This document shows, in pieces, positions 52,344-63,970 of a DNA stretch of 64,000 nucleotides. Under the pieces are notes generated by a model. The model saw only the letters and a list, made by a program, of their open reading frames with translations, ran no database searches and was not told the origin of the DNA. This DNA comes from Scatophagus argus. Lineage: Eukaryota; Chordata; Actinopteri; Scatophagidae. How positions within the stretch are numbered: the first letter of the stretch is position 1; every line of letters starts with the position of its first letter. Position numbers and translations under genes: made by a program. Location: positions 21,506,330-21,570,329 of the forward strand of contig NC_058497.1 of assembly GCF_020382885.2 (NCBI RefSeq). Direction: 5' to 3'.

Positions 52344-55300
52344 TCACTGCTCCTCCAGCCAGGATGGCTTGTCTGATCCTGGGGGCTTTAACTTTACATT
52401 GAACTGTATTAGAGTTTGTTCCAACTGCTGCTGGTTGCCAGCAAAGTAAGCAGAGATAGCGTTATGGAAGAGAAGCAGCTGCTTGTGCATCACCTTCACC
52501 TAGAAGAAAAAAGAAGAGAGAAATTCTGCCATTACAAACACAGTTTCAAGTGTTTACAGGAAAATACAGGCTGTGGACATCTATTAAGATGATATTTACA
52601 AGCTGTTGAAATTAGTTTCAGAGGGCTCAACCTAAAAGCAACATGCACATTATACTCCTCTAAGATGTATACCCGAAAGTCAAGCAGCTTCAGAAGTTAT
52701 TTTAAACAGGAAAAGTCTTACATACTGCAACTAATATTGATTTTCTTATTTCTTTCTTCTTATTTTTAATTAATTTGGCAAAATTGCCAAAATAAAACTG
52801 AATTATGTTTGGTGTTTTTAACAGTGTGGATCATAAGTCTGTGTTTAATGTGACAAAACCACAATTATTTATAGCATGAATATTTATGTCTGTTCATGAA
52901 GGAGTGTGCCTGTTTCCTTCAGTCTGAAATGACTTGCCTTTCAGATGGACAATGGAAAAGATTATGTGAATTTTCTGCATTAATGTGGACAATCAGCCTA
53001 AAACTATATTTAAAGTACATAACAGCTGAGGTATGTACTGTAGAAATAGTTCTGAAAGTGCATTAACACTGGACTTATTAACTGTGTAAACTGGGCATGT
53101 CTAAAAGCAAATCTGAACACCTGGCTGAGAACCATAACCAGAAAGACTGATGCCTGTGGTTGGGTGTGGTCAAAAGTGTATTTCCCACCTGTAATCACAA
53201 GCAAAATGTCAGAGGGTGCTGAAGTATGCCTATACATCACTGCAGTAGTGTGGGAAGGTAAAAAGCTGGAGGTCAGCAAAAACAAAAACATTTCTGAAAA
53301 ATAAAGAAGAAAACTATAAACCTTGTTTTCCTCCAGGAATTTGAGCTTGATGGTGACATCACTACGCAGCCTCTCATATTTGTCTCTGTGGATCTGGTAA
53401 TCATGCTGAGCCATCTCAATGCGGACCATTGCAGCTGCATCTCTTGGGCCCAAACTCAGCTCCTCCAGATCAGAACGATAGGCATCAAACTCAAGTCTGC
53501 ATGCAAAAACAGGTAAGGCTGTCACAGGTTCTTATTTTCCAGATCATGACACTGATCATGACACTGCAGGAATTCAGATAGCATTTCTCAGGCTGTACCT
53601 CGCATTTTCATAGTGCTTAATGGTCATCAGAGTATCCTCCATTGTTTTGTTGACCAGGGTGTTGACACTGGACACAAAGAAGTTTATAGCACCGAGCAGG
53701 GCTTCGCCATTCTTACACAACAGTTTTTGTGTTTCTGCATTATACCCAAACTCGTCCTGCAGAGAAACACATGAGTGTCACTTCCTAACTTCATTTTCAC
53801 AAAGTCATGAAAGGGGAAGCTTTGGTAATAGTGTACCTGCAACTCTGGGGACTTCTGGCTGAGGTCGGTGAAGGTGTCTCCTAGAGCCTGTTGTGTCTGC
53901 ACCATGCTTTGAAAATGACTGGTGAGTGCAGTGGCCAGTCTTAAGATGTTTTCATATTTGCTCTTAGTGTCTCTTAACACGTCAATTTGGGCCTCCAGTT
54001 CCAGGTCTACTGTTCGTGAACCTCGTCCAAACTTCTCTGAGAACATCTGCTTTGTACACTGTAGAGGGGATATGAACAGAGTTGACATTAAACCCAGTAT
54101 AAAAAATTCTGATGAAGTTATGGTAGCATAAATGTAACATGATAACACAGGTAATACACCTGATACAGGAATAATATGGACGTGCCCTAGACGAAAGGAT
54201 ACCCACTACATCAAACGTATAAAGTCTAAAATGTATTTTAAATGATACACATTTTAGATAAAAGTATTGGGACAGAGTTGAGAGTAGAGCCGATTCCCCC
54301 TTTGCAGCTCTAACAGCTTCGACTCTACTGGGAAGGCTTTCCACAAGATTTTTGAACGCTTCTGAGGGAATTTTTGCCACGCAGGAGAAAAGGCTTGGCT
54401 TGCAACCTTTGCTCCAGTTCATCCTGACTGCATTCGATGGAGTTGAAGTAGTCAGGGCTCTGTGCAGACCAGTCAAGTTCTTCCACACCAAACTCATCCA
54501 ACCATGTCTTTATGGAGCTTTGCTTCGTGCACTGGGGCACAGTCATGCTGGGACAGAAAAGGGCCTTCAACAAACTGTGGCCACACAGTTGGAAGCATAG
54601 CATTGACCAAAATGTCTTGGTATGCTGAAGCAAAAGATTTCCCTTCACTGGAAGTAAGGAGCCGAGCCCAACCCCTGTAAAACAGCTCCATACCACACCT
54701 GAATTCAAAAATAATGTGTCCCAATACTTTTGTCCATATAGTGTATATACCATACACAATTTTATGGGGGTAATGCAGTAACGGAGAGGAATATATAGGT
54801 CTAAAATGTCCATGTTATCAGCAAAAGAAAACAAAATGTTTCGTCAGAATAAACATCAGAATAAATAAAGGAATTCTGATTCTGATGTTTACAAACAGTG
54901 CACAATACCTTGTATGTGTTTATACCCCATTTCTTTACACTGTCCAATTTCTCCACTGCCACACCACGAGAGACTTCCTCAGTTGAATTACTAGTGTTAT
55001 GGTGTGACGACCCTAACAGAGAGATAAAAGAACAATGTACTCTCTAATTCATGTTAATCTATCAAAGTTTACAAGGCAGACAGACATTGCATGGATCATG
55101 ACAATGAGTCAGGACAGTGCAGACATGGTGATTAGCATGGTGATACCTGGATGTTGGTCAGTGTGTTGAGCAAGTCGACTGGCTGCAGATTGGCTGTTAG
55201 GCAAGCTAACACCCCTGGATTTCATGCGAATGTCTGAAATGGAGCATGGCAGTGACAAAGAGTGAGGATGAAAAGAAGGCATGGAGCGAAATGTATGCGA

Positions 55301-57215
55301 AAAAGCTTGCAGTAAAATATGCAGCTCAACAGCAAAGTATGTAGACTGAAAAAAGAAAAATTAGACTCTGCGATATATAGGATGCATAATAAGTTGGGGG
55401 TTAAAATGGATTTGAAATAATCCACCGTGCAGGTTTCTCATGCAGAATAACAGGATTTATGAAAGAGATGAAAATGGACTTCATGGAGTGAAAGGTAATT
55501 ACCAAAATTACCAAGCAATGACAAAACAGTCATCCAAAGTGCATTTTACTGTACAAAAGAGAACATTCTCATTCGACATTAGCATTTCACATAGCATTTC
55601 AAGTGATAGATCTGCAATATCATGTTAGTGTATTCCTAATTTTGAAAGCTGGCAAAACATTTCTTGTTGCCGAAGGTGTGAGTTGAAGAGTTACGAGCGA
55701 GGTTGCAAACAACTTTTTGGTCAAGCAACACCTCTTACAAAGGGGCCAACACAGACCAACATAAAAATGTTAACTTAGAAAACTAAAGGGAGGTTGTCTG
55801 AATACACAGCCACCTGGTCCTGGTGCAGGAGCTCGTCTTCTGTCCAAATACTCAGGGTTGAAGCGAACTGCAGGCCCTATGGGATATGGATGTTTGTAAT
55901 ATGAACCAGGAGCCTAGAGGTCAGCAACTCTCCAGAGACACATCAGGATACAAGGAGGAAAAGCCATTGGTATGTTTTCTTAAAGAGGAATTAGGTATCA
56001 CCCTCTTTCAGTGACTTAAGGATCGCAAAAACATTGAGATTGAGATATCTCTGGCACAGTGCATGGCAGACTGCAGCTGACAATAGACAGAATGTGTGTG
56101 CGTGTGTGTGAAGCCAGAACCTAGCAAAGTAATTGCAGGGTCACTCTTATTGATGGAGAACCCTTTTAAACTAATGTATATACATATTTTAAACTGTGGC
56201 ACAGCGACGCTTACTTAACACACTGTATAAGTCATGATTTCTTTGCAGAGCAAACTGAGTCTGTACCTTGAAGAATAAACAATAAAAGCAAAACCTGAAA
56301 ATTCAGGCTTTAGGTACTGCACCTTTGATGGTGCTGGTAGGAATGATGCCCCCTGCAGGTCCCCCATAACCTCCTGAGACAATGCTGGTTTCATTCAGAT
56401 TGGGTCCAGACACCATCACCTGCTGCAAATCCTGAGGGATTCACAACAAATATAAATGGCAACAAATATGGTTTAGAAAGCAAGAAATAATATTAGCACA
56501 TTTTTAGCATTTATAGTACACAAACAGCACAATGCAAATAAAAAACAGATCACCCTTAACAATGTACATTCAAATATAAAACTAGGAGCGTGACAAAGAT
56601 TTGATTTTTTCTTCACATACAAACAAACCAGTAATCTAACTCAAACTGCACATGGGGGACACACCAATAAGTTGCTTATGTGCTGTGTTATTAATCAGCA
56701 TGATGGCCCTCTCACAAACAGTCAAACATATGATTCCTGTAGCACCACTGATACCTCAGCTTTCTCAGTCCTGTTAGGTTGCACCAAAATGAGACATAAA
56801 ACGATGCACTACAGTTCTAAAATTTATTGACAACATGTCATGCAAAAGCTCATATGACTGAAGTGTCCTGCCAGAATGACTCCCTCTACCTGCTCTTAAG
56901 ACACCATTCCCAGCTGCAGGTATGGATGGTAAACAGTAGTATTTAGCTACTGTACATAGCTGCAGGCCTGTGCATGGTTAGGTAACAGTTGGCCTAACCA
57001 GCCTTAGTCCTAGTCTGTGCTGTTATGTGAAAAAGGACAGACAAACAAAAACTGGACACAAAATACCAATACACGTTTAAAAGAATGCTAATGTCAGTGC
57101 GAAAATGTGTCAGACTGACCTGCTCCAGGCTGTCATCCTCTGGAGTCCCTGTGTCTCCATTGCTGTTAATGGGGATCTCCATGGTAGCAGCCTTACTCAT
57201 GATACTATCTGCCAT
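52344..57215 (-). CDS. arfip2: Arfaptin-2 (ARF/Rac-interacting BAR protein)
   Basis: BAR-type (arfaptin-homology) protein that binds Arl1/Arf and Rac1 and shapes membranes at the trans-Golgi. Core exons, 5' to 3' on the minus strand: 57120-57215, 56323-56431, 55147-55233, 54909-55012, 53837-54058, 53599-53756, 53322-53496 and 52344-52499 (stop TGA). These sum to 1107 nt, 368 residues; human ARFIP2 is 341. A further exon, 55814-55913, may be alternative. N-terminus [13 protein letters not shown] and the block [20 protein letters not shown] fit ARFIP2, not ARFIP1. The amphipathic helix lies at [14 protein letters not shown], then [18 protein letters not shown] opens the BAR domain; the end is DKPSWLEEQ. 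Start: ATG at 57215 after acceptor TCTTGCAG (exon edge 57225). A non-coding first exon with a GTGAGG donor sits at about 57428. Donor 53321 (GTTTAT) is weak. Confidence 0.93.
54246..54745 (-). mobile_element. 500-bp internally deleted Tc1-like element with terminal inverted repeats, in arfip2 intron
   Basis: 29-bp terminal inverted repeats (54246-54274 and 54717-54745) match at 24 of 29 positions; the inner 15 bp AAAAGTATTGGGACA is perfect. TA at both outer ends fits the Tc1/mariner target. The interior carries the C-terminal part of a Tc1 transposase on the minus strand ([13 protein letters not shown], then [19 protein letters not shown] and [16 protein letters not shown]), with frame breaks. 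Full-length relatives are about 1.3-1.6 kb, so the N-terminal half of the transposase is deleted. Non-autonomous. Confidence 0.85.
54851..54890. repeat. 12-bp perfect inverted repeat near arfip2 exon
   Basis: AAACATCAGAAT and ATTCTGATGTTT separated by 16 bp, ending 18 bp from the exon edge at 54909 on the downstream (3') intron side. It could form a hairpin just inside the intron. Confidence 0.55.
55814..55913 (-). CDS. arfip2: arfip2 probable alternative exon
   Basis: Between acceptor ACCTCTAG and donor GTGGCT, this 100-nt stretch encodes [20 protein letters not shown], a convincing Pro/Arg-rich linker. It exits in phase 1, matching the next exon (G|AC, giving DIRMKSRG). It must be entered in phase 0, because TAG directly precedes the open frame. 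The upstream exon ends in phase 1 at its best donor (AAAG|GTGCAG), which fits only direct joining to 55233. Inclusion would need the nearby GCA|GTACCT donor (edge 56318), giving 403 residues. Confidence 0.6.
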
Positions 57216-57427
57216 AATGAAATCTCTGCAAGACAGCACCAAACACTGACAGATAAAGAGTGGGTCATCTTTGCAGTATGCGAAATTATAATCATATAGC
57301 GCTCTAATGCACCTCAACACAAAATAACAGCTTGCTTAAATTGATGCTAACGTGGCTGGCTAATATCAGCGGTGCTGATGTGGCTGCCTAGAGGGCTACT
57401 ACTTGACAGCTAACTTAGCTTCCTCAC

Positions 57428-57950
57428 CACAGTAGCAACTTGATATTGGTCCAGTCCAGTCGTCCGAAAAAGAAACAAGTCGTTGCTAGAAGACAGCAAT
57501 GTAAAATACTTTCAACGGGAAAGCACCGTTGTCTTTAATTATCATTAAATGCTACAGCCATGATTATTTTTCCTGCAACGCTTATCAGCCTGCTCTCATA
57601 TAAATCAGCTAGAAAATCCTTGCATCCAGCAGGCTAACAGCTTTAGTAGTACCACTTCGAAATAAAAGCTGTGTGGATTTTATTCTATTGAAAGTCACGT
57701 GGTTGCGTTTTAAAAAAGCAAAGTACTTCGAGTAAAATATATAGCCGATGCTGTTTCGTGTGTGTTATTTTACAAATGAGAGACTGGAGACGTGGACAGT
57801 GAGAAAATGCTCTTATTTTGAAGGATGACACCTTTAACGTAGCATCATCGTCAAGCTTGCCCGCCCCCCCCCCCCCCCCCCCCACCTTCCACGTCGTGCA
57901 ATGCTGACGTAGCTTTATCCCTTGACTGCAGTACTGCCCTGCTCCTCAAG
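57428..57950. promoter_or_regulatory. probable arfip2 promoter, perhaps bidirectional
   Basis: This region contains the likely non-coding arfip2 first exon (donor GTGAGG next to 57428), a GTCACGTG E-box/CLEAR-like motif (57694-57701), a run of 20 C (57864-57883), and on the right a possible + strand first exon. Human ARFIP2 is also head-to-head with a neighbour (TIMM10B), so a shared promoter would be in keeping; the neighbour here does not look like TIMM10B. Confidence 0.45.
57864..57883. repeat. poly(C) run of 20
   Basis: Uninterrupted homopolymer read directly. Such tracts are error-prone in assemblies, and the opposite strand is a G-tract able to form a quadruplex. Confidence 0.85.
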
Positions 57951-57976
57951 ATGTCACTAACAGCCTGTCGACTACT
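57951..57976 (+). CDS. possible first exon of the same + strand gene
   Basis: ATG in context CAAGATGTC opens MSLTACRLL up to donor CTACT|GTAAGG; read through, it stops at once at TAA. It lies beside the arfip2 promoter in the opposite direction. Supported only by frame continuity with 58481-58555. Confidence 0.25.
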
Positions 57977-58480
57977 GTAAGGAAAACCTGTCAAGTCACA
58001 CATACAGTAGACTTAACTCTTCATCAGTAACGCCACTAAGGCGCTGGTTCCTCAAATGTTATGAGTATTAATCATTAGATGCAAGGTTGTTGTGTCCTGC
58101 CTGTTACACTGATTGCAATATCTCTTGAAATCAAACTGTATAAATACAATCGTTTGTTTTGAGATGTGAAAGGCCTTAAGATAGACCTCACCCCAGTAAA
58201 CTGACTACACTTCCAATTATTTGCCTCATTTGTTTCAATCAGGGATGCGAGGAAAGTGCACATGGTCTCCAAATGTAGAGGCTTTTTTGTAATTACTCCA
58301 ACTCTGAATAGAAACCAACCTCTCACACTCACCTGCAATGTATCTTTATAGTAAAACGGTTAGTTATCCATTGTGTGCTGTTTTCCTGGAAGTGACATAT
58401 TTTCCATGCACCTGAAAGCACATTAAATCTTATACTGAGAAAACATAGTCCTTGAAATCATGTCCTTTTCTCTTTTTCAG

Positions 58481-58555
58481 GCTTCTGCCCATAGTTGAAT
58501 TTGACTACTGCATTGTCAAGAGCAAAGACCACAAAATGGCAAATGATGAACCTAG
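58481..58555 (+). CDS. candidate exon of an unrecognised + strand gene
   Basis: A 75-nt segment lies between a good acceptor (CCTTTTCTCTTTTTCAG) and donor (CCTAG|GTAATT). Phase-1 reading is open and protein-like: VEFDYCIVKSKDHK, then MANDEPR. It joins in frame to a possible first exon at about 57951-57976 (ATGTCACTAACAGCC..., donor GTAAGG), giving MSLTACRLL followed by this exon. The internal ATG (CACAAAATGGC) could instead be the true start, the rest being 5' UTR. No downstream exon is recognised in the window. Product unknown. Confidence 0.35.
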
Positions 58556-61500
58556 GTAATTCATGTTTTTCCCTTGATCACACATCAGCATGTCAAAGAC
58601 TATTTGACTGATGTGTTATGTGTTCTGCTTTTGATCAACCTGCCAAAATGTATGGATTTTTGAACATTGGACAAGGTAGAACATCCTTCAACTCATAAGA
58701 TAACTAGATATATGTAGAAGAAATAAGTAGAACTCAAAAGTCAACAATCAGACTGTTCAGATTACCCCCTTTTGCCTTTTGACATGGTTGGATGACATTT
58801 TCAAATACTCCCTAAGGTACATACATCAGATTGGCCTTCCATTCAAGGGAGCTGCCTAGCATGAAACCATGAAAAAAGATGTGATGTCTGTGGGTGATGA
58901 AAAAATCTTGACCAGACGTATAGCAAACCTTTAATGGTGTGTAAGAGCATGGCGAGCATGGTGTGTGTAAGAGCGTTAATTATCTTAAAATGATAATGGA
59001 GCACACTAAAACAATATCTTCTCCATTCCCAAACACAGTACATCAATGTTTCTGTTGGCCAACCTTGCACATCTGCATGTTTAAAATCGATCAATGGTAA
59101 AATCAGACCTGCAAATCCACCTGAGGATCACACTGAAACGGGAAATACATACTTGAATTTGACCATTGTATGCTGTTGAGGTCAAAGTGTACACACCTGA
59201 CCTGTTGATGTGTCGGCTTGTTCATAGTTTTTGTGTATACCAGAATCTTTTTTTGGAGTTTTATAGTACAGCAGAGTAAATGTAACAATGCCTATTAATA
59301 TAACTTAATACCTTTTGTGGAGAAGTCAAGGCAAAAAAGATGATCCTAAATTAATAGTTTTAACAGACTCACCTAATACAGTGATATGTTTTGGCCATAA
59401 TACAAGTCTTGTCAATCAATGATTGTAGCCGATTGATGTATTTTTACAGAGGCCAGGAATTGAGGTCAGACAAAAGGTAAAGGTAATGAGGCTGGTGCTG
59501 TTTCTGTCATCTCAAAGCTAAATATTGCAGCGGCTGGCCGGCCAGTTAAGTTCCAGTTTGGTGAGTGAATAATTGAAAGGGTATGTTTTGACTTACCATT
59601 TTAAGAGAGTGGCTGACTCAACATCCTTTAGCTCTGGTACCTTTGACCCTGACATTATTCATGGGCCACAAACAGCCTGCTGTTGCTGAGACTTGAATTT
59701 TAAAACAAGCTGTTTTGTTCTTTTGGCGAGAAGGTAAAGGAAATTATGTGCAGCAGTTACTTACTGGTATTGTACAAGATTGCAAACAGCAATTAGGTAC
59801 TGAAGGCTTTTTAGAGTTTAATCCCAACTCTTCTTAATTTTCAGCATGTTAATGAGTTAAAAATCACAGATGTAGCTTCATAACAGTCAACTGTTTTACG
59901 TTTTAACAAGGTCAGTGGTGGGGGGTTTATAAAGGTTGTCAGGGTCTCTCTTCTCTCACCCTTGGATAGAAATTTACAGAGCCCAAATTCTCACACAGGA
60001 GAATGTAAAGTTAGTGCCGCCTATAAATTTAGAACAAGAGCAAATTAAATTTTAAAGGTCTCAGACGGGGTCTCCTCTGAGACTGAACTGCATGTCGCAA
60101 AGCCAGCACATGCATGTGAGGGGAGCGTGAGACCTAAACCACTGTGTTCCCCTCCCCCCTGTCATTTTAGAGAATAGTTCATCTTGTTTTTAATGATCAA
60201 TAAGCACGCTTCCAGATGTTGGGAGGGAAACTCATCCTTGCATAGTCCCCTGTGCTCTGCAGCAGCAAACAAGAATACTGGAGTGAGACAGAGGAATCCA
60301 GAAAATCATGGCAAAGCAGTGCTGCTCGCATCCTTACTCCATGGGAATTACAAACAGCACCCAATTTTTACATCATAAAGCATGTGGGAGTAATTTTTAT
60401 AGTGTCTTTAATATGCCATTTCAAACAGTCAATCAATCTTTTTCCCAGTTGGTGGTTCAATCAATCAATCTCAGATAAAACAGCAATTCATCATCATAAT
60501 GAAAGCTTAGATGTTCTGAATGCCAGTTTTAAAGGATGAACACACAATCAAGAACCATGAATATTTTAAAGCTTTCCCTTTACTTAATATGTCTCTGAGA
60601 ATCTGTTTATGCTTTGAAAAGATTAGAGAGAAAGCACAGATATGGATCTGTGTGAAATAAGGTTTAGAGAGGTAAATTAAATTATAATAAACAACAAGAA
60701 ACATCATAGTGATTGACAGACGTGTTCTGCTGATGTAAAGACTCTGTCTTCCATTTTTCTGCTATCCTCTTGTTTTTGAAGGCTTCCATTTAAGAATAAA
60801 CAGAGCTGTCAAGTGTGTCAGTATTTCTGTTGTTAAAATGAAGTATCAAACAATTGTGGAAAGTAATAACTTAAGACGTGAAAAGAAAAACAAAAACAAA
60901 CTTCAGGGTATTATTTAGTAAGTATGACATAAAAACATTTTAAATTGGTTTTATTTTCAAAAGAAAGATTTTCTCTTCTGTTTAAGCTAGCTCTGCAGCA
61001 GTGAGGACAATGACCTCGTCTAAATGGCGTGAGAGCAGTATGCCCCCAGAAAATACAGGCTTTGCTATTGCTCTGATGTTTTCAATTAAATTCACCTGTA
61101 TAATCAGAAGGACATCCAGTCAGTGGCCGCAAATAAACTGAGGGGGCAATTTAAGAATCGTAAATCCGACATGGGCTTGTTGGCATTTTCACTGAAGTGT
61201 TAAAGCAGTTGTTAATTTTGTTTTCACGAACAGTACCTTTGGTTGGCACACAGAAGCTGCGGTCAGGACATGCACGAAAGGGCAGTTGTTTAGTTTCTTT
61301 ATACTGTTTACTTACTCTGTCATGCAGTTCTCTGTTTTGCAGGTCTCCAATTTTGCAATCTTATTCATTTTAGTTTCCTGCTTTTTCTCAAACCATGAAT
61401 TAAGGTTGCCTCATGAAGAGATTTTAACTGTCAGTTAAATGTAGTATGATATAAATATAACTCAACTCAACAACTTTTCAAAGAAGCTGTTATAGCAACA

Positions 61501-62194
61501 AGTTCTAATGATTAGATGAAATTTTCTTGAAATCAAACTATGTGGATGAAATGATGATTTTGAGCCATGAAGCACCAAAAGGAGTGTTTCTAATCCATTC
61601 CTGTCCAAAATAATTGTATGAGCTGTGACATTACAAATATTTAAAACTTCAATAGTTACATAACAGTCAATGAGTCAGCAGACTTGGGGTTAACTAGATT
61701 CATCCTCCTCAGTTCATATTCATGTTTGAGCCATGTGCTCCTGTAATCATGCAGCTTCTCCAAATGTGGAAAATGATAACTGCTGAGAAAAAAAAACTGC
61801 ATGGTGATACAAAGCAAGTGTCCATACTTTAAAGTCTTTAAACCTCTGTGCAACAACAAAACAAATTACTGGGTATCTATACAAAGCAGAGTGACTTGTG
61901 GGCAAGAACCCACTTTTTTACTGACTTAGAGGTAGTTAAGATTTCTTTTTTATTTTGGGCAGATTTTATTACCATCATTTGAACATTGTCACAAATTTTC
62001 CAAACTCATAAGATTCTCAGTATTTGGTTTCAGCTTTCATGCATTTTTACTAACTCTCTTGTTATTTCAGATCCTGTCTCTCCCTCCAGCTGGGCAATCA
62101 CCCAATTCCCCTCACCTGGCTTCCTTTCCCATCTCCTCACCTGCAGCTCATTTTCCCCAATAAGGCCACTGTCATCTTGCCCTGCTTTAAGTAA

Positions 62195-62270
62195 ACTGAA
62201 TAGATAGATAGATACACTTTATTGATCCCAGACTGGGAAATTACAGTGCAGCAGCAGCAGCAGCAATACA
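62195..62270 (+). repeat. fish retroposon 3' terminus, copy 1
   Basis: GATAGATAGATA followed by CACTTTATTGATCCCAGACT, GGGAAATTACAG and a short (CAG)n. This TTTATTGATCC...GGGAAATT motif is a very common dispersed sequence in teleosts. Family not assigned. Confidence 0.6.
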
Positions 62271-62799
62271 CTCAATAAGCTATACAAAATGTGTTAAAAA
62301 TAGCAAAGCAAAATAAAAAAGTGTATATACAACAAATTAACAGTGTAATGTTGTGCATAATAATGTGTTTGGGTTCAGATTTGCAACTTTCTGCAGAGGC
62401 CATACAGTGTAGTCTGGCCACGAATGAACCCAGCTGACCGATTCACTCCAGAAAGAACTGCTGGCGCAAGATAGCACTTTACAACACCATGACCAGCAAC
62501 TTACCTCCATAGCAGAGGGACTGTAGGAGATGGCCGCCAGCCATGAGCAATTGCAGAGGTTCTCCGGAAGCATTTGCAGCTGTTGCTGTTCATTTGAAGT
62601 TAGTACAACTGAACAGCTGTGACTTTGAGTACATTTTTGAAAAGTTATTTTCTACACAAATAAAATGTATTGTTATTTCGAAGAAACAATAAGACAGACT
62701 AGACTACAATTGAGATCTGAAACCTTTGAACCAGGTCAAAAAGCTATCCTTTGTCAGATTGATTGCTGGTTTTCAACTGTCCAGGCTTTGTTTAGAAAT

Positions 62800-62860
62800 A
62801 AAGATAGATAAGATGAACTTTATTGATCCTGCAGTGGAGAAATTCACCTGTCATGGCAGC
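62800..62860 (+). repeat. fish retroposon 3' terminus, copy 2
   Basis: AGATAGATAAGATGAACTTT followed by ATTGATCCTGCAG and GAGAAATTCACC. Same orientation as the copy near 62200 and about 0.6 kb from it. Confidence 0.6.
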
Positions 62861-63052
62861 TCAAAAGAACAGAATAGAATGCAAAAAGCAAAAACAGTTA
62901 CAAAAAATATAGAGATAATAAATTAACATTTTACAAGTAAACACAGTACAATATGTGAAATGAAGTGTGAAGTTGTACTAAAAGTGCAAATACTGTACCT
63001 CACTCATGGGAACATCTTAGATATAAACTTCCCCCATCTAAGGCAGTTGCTG

Positions 63053-63305
63053 AACTTCAATGTCAAACTTTATTTGTCAGTATATTTTTACATACACTGA
63101 AATTCCTTCTCTGCGTTTAACCCATCGCTGATTGAAACACACACACATGCAACATGCAGTGAAACACACCGGAACAGTGGGCTGCCATTTCAGGTGTCCT
63201 GGGAGCAGTTGGGCAGTTAAGTACCTTGCTCAAGCTACCTAATAGAGGAGGGGGAGAACTGACCAAATTGACACCCAAATTTTTCCTGCCAGTCCAGGTT
63301 ATGAT
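63053..63305 (-). repeat. tRNA-derived SINE copy B (inverted relative to copy A)
   Basis: The reverse complement contains GGCAGGAAAAATTTGGGTGT, then TTGAGCAAGGTACTTAACTG, GGCAGCCCACTGTTCCGGTG with TTTCACTGCATG, GTTGCATGTGTGTG and TTCAGTGTATGTAAAAATAT, ending in ACAAATAAAG. These blocks are in the same order as in 15168-15432. The tRNA-like head is degraded. Confidence 0.72.
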
Positions 63306-63954
63306 CCTTCATTTATGCAGCAGATATATACTTTAAACTTGGTTGATAATCTTGTAGCAATGTAAATGTTTAATCTGCAAACAGATAAAATATCACTCTG
63401 GTGACACCAATTTGGATGTCTTATGCTTTAGGTTAGTGTTGACATCTTGTCCTTGAATATATTAAAAGCAGAGGAGTGGACCCAGACCATCCTTCTGAAT
63501 GCTTAATGCTCATGTATGTTGTGTGAGGTTGTAAAAAGCTCAGTGAACCATCACAGCTGTGATTGTTAATGTATGGGAACCAAATAAATCGTACTCCTGC
63601 AGTTCTTCACACATTGGGTTACTTCATTGCAAGCTTTTTCCAAATTCACAAAACACATGCAGGAAGGATTTGCAGACTCGAGACTCAAGATGTTGCACCA
63701 TTTGGCAACCAAGAAGGAATTCAAATTGTTCTTCTGAAAAGGTTTGACAATTGGCTGGAGTCACACTTCCAGCACCTTGACAGAGGCTTTCCAAAGAAGG
63801 TGTAACTCCTGGTAAAAGAATAATCACATCTACTCATCAGCTTTTTTATAGAAGACTGGGCACTACCATTCATGCTTGCCAATTCAAGGGCAGTTGTGTC
63901 AAGAGATTGACAAAGATTCACTGACAAGAAATTTACAACTTGTTTACAAATTAC

Positions 63955-63970
63955 AAAAAAAAAAAAAAAA
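63955..63970 (+). repeat. poly(A) run of 16
   Basis: Homopolymer at the right end of the window. It might be the tail of a retroposed sequence, but no parent transcript is recognised. Confidence 0.7.

Noticed and set aside
54352..54680. Open frames on the + strand within the arfip2 intron
   Set aside because: They are antisense to the Tc1 transposase relic.
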